Positions 43,613-51,527 of a DNA stretch of 64,000 bases are shown piece after piece. A model generated the notes under the pieces. It did no database searches. It had not been told where the DNA came from and was given only the letters and a program-made list of their open reading frames with translations. Source of the stretch: Paraburkholderia phenoliruptrix (GTDB lineage Bacteria; Pseudomonadota; Gammaproteobacteria; Burkholderiales; Burkholderiaceae); assembly GCF_019511605.1 (NCBI RefSeq), contig NZ_JAEUAV010000013.1:62001-126000 (forward strand). The letters are read 5' to 3'. Each line of letters begins with the position of its first letter. The first letter of the stretch is position 1. Made by a program: the position numbers and the translations under genes.

Positions 43613-43625
43613 TGCCGCTATTGAG

Positions 43626-43701
43626 CGATCGCGCAATGGCGCGATCGTGCGGCCGGAATCCTGAAACCTGCACGGCGACGGCGACCTTCGCGCCGTGCAG
43701 G
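43626..43701. repeat. Two perfect hairpins after miaA
   Basis: CGATCGCGC/GCGCGATCG (9-bp arms, 43626-43634 and 43639-43647) and CCTGCACGGCG/CGCCGTGCAGG (11-bp arms, 43667-43677 and 43691-43701) lie in tandem between converging miaA and purM. Neither has a T-run. They may act as terminators aided by Rho or as RNA-stabilising hairpins. Confidence 0.6.
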
Positions 43702-43719
43702 CTGTGGCGGTTTACGGCG

Positions 43720-43800
43720 CGCCTGTGAGACGGCCCTATGAAACCGGCCCGTGAGACGGGCCTATGAACCGAGGCCTATAAAAAGCGCCTATAAAACGCG
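43720..43800. repeat. Degenerate 12-14-bp tandem repeat next to purM
   Basis: Six units alternate GCCTGTGAGACG, GCCCTATGAAACCG, GCCCGTGAGACG, GGCCTATGAACCGA, GGCCTATAAAAAGC and GCCTATAAAACGC, with a drift from GTGAGACG to TATAAAA. The array ends a few bases before the purM stop codon. Confidence 0.6.
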
Positions 43801-43803
43801 CAG

Positions 43804-44871
43804 TTAGACGACAACCGTCTGTGCTTCACCAGCCGCGCTCTCGCGAATCACGCCGATTTTCCAGACCTGCTCGCCCGCAGCCGACAACAGACCGATCGCG
43901 GCGTCCGCATCTGCAGCCGACACGACGACTGCCATGCCAATACCGCAGTTGAATACGCGATGCATTTCCGCGTCGGCCACTCCGCCGTGCTTCTGCAGCC
44001 ACGAAAAGAGCGGCGGCAGAGGCCAGCCGCGATGATCGAGCTCGGCCGTCAGGCCCTCGCGCAGCACGCGCGGAATGTTTTCGACCAGCCCGCCGCCCGT
44101 GATGTGCGCCATGCCCTTCACGGCGATCTGCTGCATGAGCGCGAGCAGCGGCTTCACGTAGATATGAGTGGGCGCCATCAGTGCGTCGGCGAGCGAACGG
44201 CCGTCGAAGTCCGCGTTCAGATCGGGCTGCGCGCGCTCGATAATCTTGCGCACCAGCGAAAAACCGTTGGAATGGATGCCGCTCGAGGCGAGACCGAGCA
44301 CCACGTCGCCCGGGGCGATCGTGCTGCCGTCGATAATCTTGCTTTTCTCCACCGCGCCGACCGCGAAACCGGCCAGGTCGTATTCGCCGTCCGGATACAT
44401 GCCCGGCATTTCAGCCGTTTCGCCGCCGATCAGCGCGCACCCTGCGAGTTCGCAACCCTGCGCAATGCCTTTCACGACCGTGGCCGCGGTGCCCACGTCG
44501 AGCTTGCCGCACGCAAAGTAGTCGAGGAAAAAGAGCGGCTCCGCGCCTTGCACGAGAATGTCGTTCACGCTCATCGCGACCAGGTCCTGGCCCACGGTGT
44601 CGTGCCTGTTCAACTGGAACGCGAGGCGCAGCTTGGTGCCCACGCCGTCCGTGCCCGACACGAGCACAGGCTCCTTGTACCGCTTGGGCACCTCGAACAG
44701 CGCGCCGAATCCGCCGATGCCGCCAAGCACGCCGTCGCGCATCGTCTTTTTGGCAAAAGGCTTGATTGCGTCGACCAGCGCGTCGCCCGCGTCGATGTCC
44801 ACGCCAGCGTCGCGGTACGACAACCCTTGGGCCGAATCAGTGGAATTCGGGGCGGATTTCGGTTGATTCAT
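43804..44871 (-). CDS. purM: Phosphoribosylformylglycinamidine cyclo-ligase
   Basis: This 355-residue enzyme closes the imidazole ring (FGAM to AIR, using ATP) in purine synthesis. Typical stretches are SYRDAGVDIDAGDALVDAIKP, GGFGALFEVP, SGTDGVGTKLRLAF, CALIGGETAEMPGMY and HITGGGLVENIPRVL. The start MNQPKSAPNSTDSAQG at 44871 is the usual Burkholderiales one. It is divergent from a PerM-like permease; the two -10 elements lie in one inverted repeat. Confidence 0.97.
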   Translation of the reverse strand: MNQPKSAPNSTDSAQGLSYRDAGVDIDAGDALVDAIKPFAKKTMRDGVLGGIGGFGALFEVPKRYKEPVLVSGTDGVGTKLRLAFQLNRHDTVGQDLVAMSVNDILVQGAEPLFFLDYFACGKLDVGTAATVVKGIAQGCELAGCALIGGETAEMPGMYPDGEYDLAGFAVGAVEKSKIIDGSTIAPGDVVLGLASSGIHSNGFSLVRKIIERAQPDLNADFDGRSLADALMAPTHIYVKPLLALMQQIAVKGMAHITGGGLVENIPRVLREGLTAELDHRGWPLPPLFSWLQKHGGVADAEMHRVFNCGIGMAVVVSAADADAAIGLLSAAGEQVWKIGVIRESAAGEAQTVVV

Positions 44872-44891
44872 GGGGGGAGTGCTCGAAGGTC

Positions 44892-44910
44892 GGTAAAATG
44901 CGATTTTACC
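44892..44910. promoter_or_regulatory. Inverted repeat with back-to-back -10 elements (purM / permease)
   Basis: GGTAAAAT-GCG-ATTTTACC is a perfect 8-bp inverted repeat, so TAAAAT appears as a -10 hexamer on both strands. It is 21 bp from the purM ATG. RNA polymerases bound in the two directions would exclude each other, linking the two divergent genes. Confidence 0.45.
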
Positions 44911-45019
44911 CGATGCCGATCCAGAGTTGGCGCTTGGCGCTGACTGCGGTCCATACAGCGTTGCGGGCCGGCTGGCTGGAATTAGCTCGTCCGGTTCCAA
45001 CGACACCAGGGAAACAACT

Positions 45020-46096
45020 TTGCAACAGAACGCCCCGATACTGACTCCGGTGCAGCGCCGCGCCTTCATCTGGCTCGCCATTGCGCTCGGCGTCGGCATT
45101 CTGCTGTGGCTGCTGAGCCCGGTTCTCACGCCCTTTCTGCTCGGCGCGATTCTCGCGTACATCCTGCAACCGGGCGTTGCGTGGATGGTGCGCCGGCGCG
45201 TGCCGCGCGCGCTCGCAGCCTTGCTGATGATGCTGCTGTTCACGCTGCTGATGACGCTGCTCGTGCTGCTGGTGTTTGCCGTGATCCAGAAAGAAGGGCC
45301 GCAGTTGCGCCAGCAGGTGCCGTTGCTCTTCACCCATGTCAACGCATGGCTGCAACCCAAGCTCGCGCTGCTCGGCCTCGCGGATTCGCTCGACTTCGCA
45401 AGCGTGCGCGATCTCGTGATGGGACAGCTCGAAGGCAGCGCGCAGACCGTCGCGCGCTATGCGTGGACCTCCATTGTGACGAGCAGCAACGTCATGATGG
45501 CGGTAATCGGCAACCTGATCATGGTGCCGCTCGTGCTGTTCTATCTGCTGTACGACTGGAACCGCATGCTGCTGCGCGTGCAAAGCGTGGTGCCGCGGCG
45601 CTGGCTCGACAAGACGCTGCAACTCGCGCGCGACATGGACCAGATGCTCTCGCAATACCTGCGCGGCCAGTTGCTCGTAATGGGCGTGCTGGCCGTGTTC
45701 TACGCGGCCGCGCTGTCTATTGCCGGCTTCGAGATCGCGCTGCCGGTGGGCATTTTCACGGGGCTCGCGGTGTTCATTCCGTACGTCGGCTTCGCGACCG
45801 GTCTTGCGCTCGCGCTGCTCGCGGCTTTGCTGCAGTTCGGCAACTGGTACGGCTTCGGCGCCGTCGCGCTGATTTACGGCGTGGGGCAGATCGTCGAGAG
45901 CTTTTTCCTCACGCCGCGCCTGGTTGGCGAGCGCATCGGACTGCATCCGCTCGCGGTCATTTTCGCGTTGCTCGCGTTCGGTCAGCTGTTCGGCTTTTTC
46001 GGCGTGCTGCTCGCATTGCCGGTAAGCGCGATTCTCTCCGTGGCGGTGCGCGAGCTGCGGCAAAGCTATCTGCAAAGCACGCTGTACAACAACTGA
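45020..46096 (+). CDS. AI-2E family (PerM-type) transporter
   Basis: The protein has about 358 residues from TTG 45020, which follows AGGGA. Another non-ATG start at 44927 would give 389 residues and a poorly hydrophobic leader. About eight membrane helices are seen. The first is AFIWLAIALGVGILLWLLSPVLTPFLLG and the family box is LPVGIFTGLAVFIPYVGFATG. This superfamily includes TqsA and Na+/H+ antiporters; the cargo here is unknown. The gene's position before hda and opposite purM is widespread in Burkholderiales. Confidence 0.88.
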   Translation: MQQNAPILTPVQRRAFIWLAIALGVGILLWLLSPVLTPFLLGAILAYILQPGVAWMVRRRVPRALAALLMMLLFTLLMTLLVLLVFAVIQKEGPQLRQQVPLLFTHVNAWLQPKLALLGLADSLDFASVRDLVMGQLEGSAQTVARYAWTSIVTSSNVMMAVIGNLIMVPLVLFYLLYDWNRMLLRVQSVVPRRWLDKTLQLARDMDQMLSQYLRGQLLVMGVLAVFYAAALSIAGFEIALPVGIFTGLAVFIPYVGFATGLALALLAALLQFGNWYGFGAVALIYGVGQIVESFFLTPRLVGERIGLHPLAVIFALLAFGQLFGFFGVLLALPVSAILSVAVRELRQSYLQSTLYNN

Positions 46097-46166
46097 TTTT
46101 TTGCTTCGCTGTTCCGGCTCGTGCGGCGCTTTGCGGCGCGAGCCCTATTTTCGGCATTAACCTACT

Positions 46167-46910
46167 GTGCTTCGTCAACTGACGCTCGATCTCGGCACTC
46201 CGCCGCCATCGACATTCGACAATTTTTTCGCCGGCGCGAACGCCGAGCTGGTGACGCGCCTGCGCGAGCTCGACAGCGCGCTCGCCGCCGGGCCGCTCGC
46301 CGACCGGACCTTCTACGTATGGGGCGAAGCGGGCAGCGGCCGCACACATCTATTGCAGGCGCTGGTGCACGAAGCGCCGCCAGGCCATGCGCGCTTCGCG
46401 GGTCCGCAAAGCAGCCTCGCCGCGTTCGGTTTCGATCCGCGCGTGGCGCTTTATGCGATCGACGATTGCGACGCTCTTTCCGCCGCACAGCAGATCGCCG
46501 TGTTCAACCTCTTCAACGAGGTACGCGCGCACCCCACGAGTGCGCTCGTCGCCACCGGCAACGCGCCGCCCATCGGCATGACGGTGCGCGAGGACCTGCG
46601 CACGCGGCTCGGCTGGGGCCTCGTGTTCCATCTCGCGCCGCTGCCCGACGAGGCCAAGGCGGCGGTTCTAAAGCGCGCGGCGCGCGAGCGCGGCATCATG
46701 CTCGCCGACGACGTGCCCGCCTATCTGCTCACGCATTTTCGCCGCGACATGCCGAGCCTGATGGCGCTCCTCGACGCACTCGACCGTTTTTCGCTGGAAC
46801 AGAAGCGCGCGGTCACGCTGCCGCTTTTGCGCACGATGCTGGCTTCCCCCGCCCAGGAGGCGCCCGCCGCGTCGTCCGCCGCTTCAAGTAAAATAGACCC
46901 CCATGGCTAA
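46167..46910 (+). CDS. hda: DnaA regulatory inactivator Hda
   Basis: This 247-residue AAA+ protein is related to DnaA domain III. Near the N-terminus QLTLDLG (residues 4-10) is the sliding-clamp-binding motif Hda needs to act on clamp-loaded DNA. The P-loop is GEAGSGRTHLL, with Arg in the usual Lys place, as in other Hda proteins. YAIDDCDALS is Walker B. It stimulates ATP hydrolysis by DnaA to prevent re-initiation. It starts at GTG 46167, and its end overlaps the HAD gene by 8 bp. Confidence 0.94.
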   Translation: MLRQLTLDLGTPPPSTFDNFFAGANAELVTRLRELDSALAAGPLADRTFYVWGEAGSGRTHLLQALVHEAPPGHARFAGPQSSLAAFGFDPRVALYAIDDCDALSAAQQIAVFNLFNEVRAHPTSALVATGNAPPIGMTVREDLRTRLGWGLVFHLAPLPDEAKAAVLKRAARERGIMLADDVPAYLLTHFRRDMPSLMALLDALDRFSLEQKRAVTLPLLRTMLASPAQEAPAASSAASSKIDPHG

Positions 46911-47589
46911 TCTCGCACTCTTCGACCTCGACCACACGCTCATTCCTACTGACAGCGACCACGAATGGGGTCGCTTCATGGTGAAACACGGCATGGTCGA
47001 CGCCGAAAATTTCGCCCGTGAAAACGACCGCTTTTACGCCGACTACAAGGCCGGCAAGCTCGACATTCACGCGTACCTGATCGCCATGCTCACGCCGCTC
47101 GCCAAATACACGCGCGCGCAACTCGCCGACTTCCACGCGCAGTACATGCATGAGGTGATCACTCCGGCCATCCTTCCGGCGGCGGTCGAACTGGTCAAGC
47201 GACACCGCGAAGCCGGCGACCTGTGCTGCGTGGTCACGGCCACCAACGAATTCATCACCCGTCCCATCGCGAGCGCATTCGGCGTGGACACGCTGATCGC
47301 CTGCGAAGCTGAAACCGTCGACGGTCAGCCGCATTCGGCCTACACCGGCCGCCCCACCGGCACGCCGAGCTACAAGGAAGGCAAGATCGTGCGCACCGAG
47401 GCATGGCTCGCGTCGCTCGGCAAGAACTGGAGCGACTTCGAGCACAGCTATTTCTACAGCGACTCGCACAACGACATTCCGCTGCTCGAAAAGGTCACCG
47501 ACCCGATCGCGACCAATCCCGACGACACATTGCGTGCCCATGCAGAGGCCAAAGGCTGGCGCATCCTCGAACTCTTTCAACCCACGTGA
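46903..47589 (+). CDS. HAD-superfamily (subfamily IB) phosphatase
   Basis: This 228-residue hydrolase has motif I FDLDHTLIPTDSD (nucleophile D8), motif II TATN, motif III Lys in SYKEGK, and motif IV YSDSHNDIPLL. It resembles SerB-like and histidinol-phosphatase-like HAD-IB enzymes; the substrate cannot be settled from sequence. TAAAAT at 46889-46894 sits 8 nt before the ATG and no Shine-Dalgarno is present, so it may be both coupled to hda and made as a leaderless transcript. Its stop overlaps the pcnB GTG. Confidence 0.88.
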   Translation: MANLALFDLDHTLIPTDSDHEWGRFMVKHGMVDAENFARENDRFYADYKAGKLDIHAYLIAMLTPLAKYTRAQLADFHAQYMHEVITPAILPAAVELVKRHREAGDLCCVVTATNEFITRPIASAFGVDTLIACEAETVDGQPHSAYTGRPTGTPSYKEGKIVRTEAWLASLGKNWSDFEHSYFYSDSHNDIPLLEKVTDPIATNPDDTLRAHAEAKGWRILELFQPT

Positions 47590-49184
47590 TCAAAAAACTC
47601 ATTCGCAAGCTATTCGGGCAGGACACAGCTTCCGCCGAAGACACGCTGCCGGCTGAAGCCGACGCAGACGAAGCCGGCAGCGCACCGGCACGCAACGCAG
47701 CAGGCGCCGCCGGTGCAGGCCGCGCGCGCCGCAAGCCGGCCCGCGGCGGCGCGCCCGCCAAGGCGGTGCGCGACCCGGACGTGCCGGTCATCATTCCGCA
47801 CGACGTGCATGGCATCGACCCCGCGCTGATCTCGCGCAACGCGATTCGGGTGACCGAAGGGCTCCAACAGGCCGGGCACCGGGCGTTTATCGTCGGCGGT
47901 GCGGTGCGCGACCTGCTGCTTGGCATCAAGCCGAAAGATTTCGACGTCGCGACCGACGCAACGCCGGAACAGGTGCAGAAGCTGTTTCGCCGCGCGCGCA
48001 TCATCGGCCGGCGGTTTCAGATCGTACACGTGCAGTTTGGCCAGGAGATCATTGAAACGTCGACGTTCCGCGCGCTGGTCGATCCGCCCGCGGCGGACGC
48101 TGCGCCGCCGCGGCGCCTGAAGCGCGACGAGCTCGACCGCCGCACGCACGCCGTTGATGCGAGCGGCCGCGTGCTGCGCGACAACGTCTGGGGCGAGCAG
48201 CACGAAGACGCCACGCGCCGCGACTTTACGATCAACGCGATGTATTACGATCCGGCCACGGAGACCGTGCTCGACTATCACAACGGCATGGCCGACGTGC
48301 GTGCGCGTCTGCTGCGCATGATCGGCGATCCGGCCACGCGCTATCGCGAAGACCCGGTGCGCATGCTGCGCGTGGTGCGTTTTGCCGCCAAGCTCGACTT
48401 CGAAATAGACGCGGCGACGCGCGAGCCGATCGCGAGCATGGCCGATCTGATCAACAACGTGCCGGCCGCGCGTCTGTTCGACGAGATGCTCAAGCTCATG
48501 CTCTCCGGTCACGCTCTCGCGTGCCTGAAGCGCCTGCGTCAGGAAGGTCTGCATCACGGGCTTCTGCCCCTGCTCGACGTGGTGCTCGAACAGCCCACCG
48601 GCGAAAAATTCATCACGCTCGCGCTCAACAATACCGACGCGCGAGTGCGAGCCGGCAAGCCGGTGTCGCCGGGTTTTCTTTTCGCAACACTTTTGTGGCA
48701 CGACGTACAGCAACGCTGGCAGAAGTTCGAAGCGAACGGCGAATACCCGGTGCCCGCGCTGCATCGCGCGATGGACGAAGTGCTCGACATGCAAACCGAG
48801 AAACTCGCCATCCACAAGCGGTTCTCGTCGGATATGCGCGAAATCTGGGGCTTGCAGCTGCGCCTCGAGAAACGCTCGGGAAGAAGCGCGCTGAAGCTGC
48901 TGGAACACCAAAGATTTAGAGCGGGGTATGATTTCCTCCTGTTGCGCTGCGAGTCGGGCGAACTCGACGAGTCGGTCGGAGCGTGGTGGACGGAGTTCAT
49001 AGAAGGAGACGCCGCGGCGCGTGAAGCACTGCTCACGCAAGGCGGGAAGGACCGAAGCCCCAGAAAACGACGGCGGCGCGGCGGTGGCGCCAGAAACCGC
49101 AAATCGGGCGACGGAATGGAGGGCGGCACGCCAGCCGAACGCGCGGATACCGAAGCGGGCCACGACAGCCCGCACGAAGATTGA
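47586..49184 (+). CDS. pcnB: Poly(A) polymerase I
   Basis: The protein has 532 residues from GTG 47586, which overlaps the HAD stop. The nucleotidyltransferase head has AFIVGGAVRDLLLGIKPKDFDVATDA (about 100-125; the two Asp bind metal), then RRDFTINAMYYDP and RYREDPVRMLRVVRFAAKL, which separate PcnB/CCA enzymes. The C-terminal tail is very basic (RKRRRRGGGARNRK) and disordered, and the first 60 residues are Ala-rich and low-complexity. It adds 3' poly(A) tails that speed RNA decay. CCA-adding enzyme is the alternative, but the length and the neighbour folK favour PcnB. Confidence 0.95.
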   Translation: MIKKLIRKLFGQDTASAEDTLPAEADADEAGSAPARNAAGAAGAGRARRKPARGGAPAKAVRDPDVPVIIPHDVHGIDPALISRNAIRVTEGLQQAGHRAFIVGGAVRDLLLGIKPKDFDVATDATPEQVQKLFRRARIIGRRFQIVHVQFGQEIIETSTFRALVDPPAADAAPPRRLKRDELDRRTHAVDASGRVLRDNVWGEQHEDATRRDFTINAMYYDPATETVLDYHNGMADVRARLLRMIGDPATRYREDPVRMLRVVRFAAKLDFEIDAATREPIASMADLINNVPAARLFDEMLKLMLSGHALACLKRLRQEGLHHGLLPLLDVVLEQPTGEKFITLALNNTDARVRAGKPVSPGFLFATLLWHDVQQRWQKFEANGEYPVPALHRAMDEVLDMQTEKLAIHKRFSSDMREIWGLQLRLEKRSGRSALKLLEHQRFRAGYDFLLLRCESGELDESVGAWWTEFIEGDAAAREALLTQGGKDRSPRKRRRRGGGARNRKSGDGMEGGTPAERADTEAGHDSPHED

Positions 49185-49233
49185 CGCAGCGTTTCGCTGA
49201 AGCCGTCGAACGTTAGTTGCAGGAAGTTATGCC

Positions 49234-49767
49234 ATGACGGTTGCTTATCTCGGCCTCGGCGCGAATCTCGGGGACGCGCGCCAGACCCTGAAAGACGCGG
49301 TGGTGTGCCTCGCACAACAGCACACCATCACCGTGCTCGCCAAGTCGAGCCTGTATCGCACTGCCCCGATCGACGCGGGCGGCGACGACTATTTCAACTG
49401 CGTCGTGAAGATCGACACGACGCTGCCCGTACGGCATCTGCTCGCGCTGTGCCATAAGATCGAGCATCAGTTCGGCCGGGAGCGGCCCTTTCGCAACGCA
49501 CCGCGAACACTCGATCTCGACATCCTGCTCTACGGCGATCAATCCATCGACGAAGCCGACCTGATCGTTCCGCATCCCCGCCTCGTGGAACGCGCGTTTG
49601 CGCTGGTGCCCCTCGTCGAAATCGACGCCGCGCTCGTCATTCCGCGGCACGGGCGCGCCGACGCGCTGCTCGACGGCGTGCGCGCGCAACGCATTGAGAA
49701 AATCAAAGGGCCCTGTCAGTGCCCGACGCTCAACGCACTCAACGCCGGCAAGGGCCGCTGCGAATGA
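49234..49767 (+). CDS. folK: 2-amino-4-hydroxy-6-hydroxymethyldihydropteridine pyrophosphokinase
   Basis: This 177-residue enzyme transfers pyrophosphate from ATP to the pterin in folate synthesis. YLGLGANLGD begins the protein, and RPFRNAPRTLDLDILLYGD holds the metal-binding Asp pair. AGGAAG lies before the ATG. The stop overlaps the next gene's ATG. The folK-panB neighbourhood next to pcnB is a classic gammaproteobacterial and betaproteobacterial arrangement. Confidence 0.97.
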   Translation: MTVAYLGLGANLGDARQTLKDAVVCLAQQHTITVLAKSSLYRTAPIDAGGDDYFNCVVKIDTTLPVRHLLALCHKIEHQFGRERPFRNAPRTLDLDILLYGDQSIDEADLIVPHPRLVERAFALVPLVEIDAALVIPRHGRADALLDGVRAQRIEKIKGPCQCPTLNALNAGKGRCE

Positions 49768-50444
49768 ATTCACCGCCTCTCACCGTGACCGCGCCGCAAT
49801 TGCGGCCTCCGTTCGGCTACCTCGCGATTGAAGGGCCGATCGGCGTCGGCAAGACATCGCTTGCCCGGCGCCTCGCGCAACGCTGGTCGATGCAGGAATT
49901 GTTCGAGCGGCCCCAGGACAATCCCTTCCTCGAACGTTTTTATCGCGACACCGCGCGTTATGCGCTGCCCGCCCAGCTTCATTTTGCGTTGCAACGCGCG
50001 CAACAGGCGCAGGAAGTGAGCGCCGCGCACATGGAGGGCACGCCGCTCATCGCGGATTTCATGACGCAGAAGAACGACATCTTCGCGCGCCTCACGCTCC
50101 AGGAAGACGAGTGGCATCTGTACCGCGCGCTTGCCGCGCGGCTCGAGGTGAGCGCGCCCGCGCCGGACTTCGTCGTGTATCTGCAGGCGAGCCCGGAGGT
50201 GCTGTTCTCGCGAATCCAGAAACGCGCGGTGCCTATGGAGCTACAGATTTCCGATGCATATCTGCACGCGCTGTGCGACGCGTACAACCAGTTTTTCTAC
50301 CACTACGACCGCACGCCGGTGCTCACGGTCAACGCCGAACATCTGAATCCGCTCGACTCCGACGCGGACCTTGCGCTGCTCGCCGAACGCATCGAAACCA
50401 TGCGCGGACGCAAGGAATTCTTTGTCAAAGGCACGTCGCTCTAA
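49764..50444 (+). CDS. Deoxynucleoside kinase
   Basis: This 226-residue protein has the P-loop EGPIGVGKTSLARRL (about 24-37), FERPQDNPFLERFY, the DRY-like region and the LID Arg-containing VLFSRIQKRAVPMELQI. It matches the deoxyadenosine/deoxyguanosine kinase family; it phosphorylates salvaged deoxynucleosides, but which base is unclear. Its ATG overlaps the folK stop, so translation is coupled, and panB follows after 33 bp. Confidence 0.9.
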   Translation: MNSPPLTVTAPQLRPPFGYLAIEGPIGVGKTSLARRLAQRWSMQELFERPQDNPFLERFYRDTARYALPAQLHFALQRAQQAQEVSAAHMEGTPLIADFMTQKNDIFARLTLQEDEWHLYRALAARLEVSAPAPDFVVYLQASPEVLFSRIQKRAVPMELQISDAYLHALCDAYNQFFYHYDRTPVLTVNAEHLNPLDSDADLALLAERIETMRGRKEFFVKGTSL

Positions 50445-50477
50445 GCAGCGCACGCCTCTCTTTCAACGGATTGACCC

Positions 50478-51293
50478 ATGACCTATTTGCAGGAAACGAG
50501 CCGCAACGCGATCACCGTGCCGAAACTGCAGGCCATGCGTGACGCCGGCGAGAAAATCGCCATGCTCACCTGCTACGACGCGAGCTTCGCGGCGCTACTT
50601 GATCGCGCGGGCGTCGACGTTCTGCTGATCGGCGACTCGCTGGGCAATGTGTTGCAAGGGCAGACCACCACACTGCCGGTTTCGCTCGCGGACATTGCGT
50701 ATCACACGGCCAGTGTGGCGCGTGCGCGGCCTGCGGCACTGATCGTCGCCGACCTGCCGTTCGGCACTTACGGCACGCGTGAAGAAGCCTACAGAAGCTC
50801 GGTCGAACTGATGCGCGCCGGCGCGCAGATGGTGAAGCTCGAAGGCGGCGAGTGGCTGGCCGACACGGTGCGCTTTCTGGTCGAACGCTCGATTCCCGTA
50901 TGCGCGCACGTTGGCCTGACGCCGCAGTCGGTCCACGCGTTCGGCGGCTTCAAGGTGCAAGGCAAGACCGAGCAGGGTGCGAGCCAGTTGCTGCGCGACG
51001 CGCTGGCGATGCAGGCGGCAGGCGCCCAGCTCATCGTGATGGAAGCCATACCCACGCTGCTTGCGAGCGAGGTCACGAAGCAGTTGCGGATTCCCACCAT
51101 CGGCATCGGCGCGGGGCTCGATTGCTCGGGTCAGGTGCTCGTGTTGCACGACATGCTGGGGATTTTTCCGGGCAAGCGCCCGCGCTTTGTGAAGGACTTC
51201 ATGCACGGGCAGCCGAGCATCCTCGCGGCGGTGGAAGCCTATGTGCGCGCAGTGAAGGATGGGACGTTTCCTGGGCCTGAGCACACTTTTTAA
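50478..51293 (+). CDS. panB: 3-methyl-2-oxobutanoate hydroxymethyltransferase
   Basis: This 271-residue enzyme uses methylenetetrahydrofolate to make ketopantoate, the first step to pantothenate and CoA. MLTCYDASFAALLDRAG, LIGDSLGNVLQG, VKLEGG and RPRFVKDFM are typical. Its need for folate fits the neighbour folK. panC is not in the window. Length is usual. Confidence 0.97.
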   Translation: MTYLQETSRNAITVPKLQAMRDAGEKIAMLTCYDASFAALLDRAGVDVLLIGDSLGNVLQGQTTTLPVSLADIAYHTASVARARPAALIVADLPFGTYGTREEAYRSSVELMRAGAQMVKLEGGEWLADTVRFLVERSIPVCAHVGLTPQSVHAFGGFKVQGKTEQGASQLLRDALAMQAAGAQLIVMEAIPTLLASEVTKQLRIPTIGIGAGLDCSGQVLVLHDMLGIFPGKRPRFVKDFMHGQPSILAAVEAYVRAVKDGTFPGPEHTF

Positions 51294-51423
51294 GCACAGG
51301 TCGGCGGCGCGGATATCGGGCGACCAAGGGCCGCGATGTCGGTCGGTGCGCCGGTCGTAGCGCGCAAGCGACGACGGTGACGAAGGCGCAGGCTGGATGG
51401 TGCTACGGTTCGTGAGCCAAATA

Positions 51424-51460
51424 GCGTGAGCGTGCTCACAGCGCTCACCACCGCTCACGC
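51424..51460. terminator. Hairpin between converging panB and pabBC
   Basis: GCGTGAGCG (51424-51432) and CGCTCACGC (51452-51460) form a perfect 9-bp stem around 19 nt that itself repeats GCTCAC. There is no T-run, so intrinsic termination is uncertain. The rest of the 234 bp spacer holds nothing I can support. Confidence 0.4.
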
Positions 51461-51527
51461 CCTTGCATATCGAGCACTTATCGCTCTGCCGTCTCGTTAT
51501 ACAAGCGGCCGCGGCCCGGTCCGCGCT

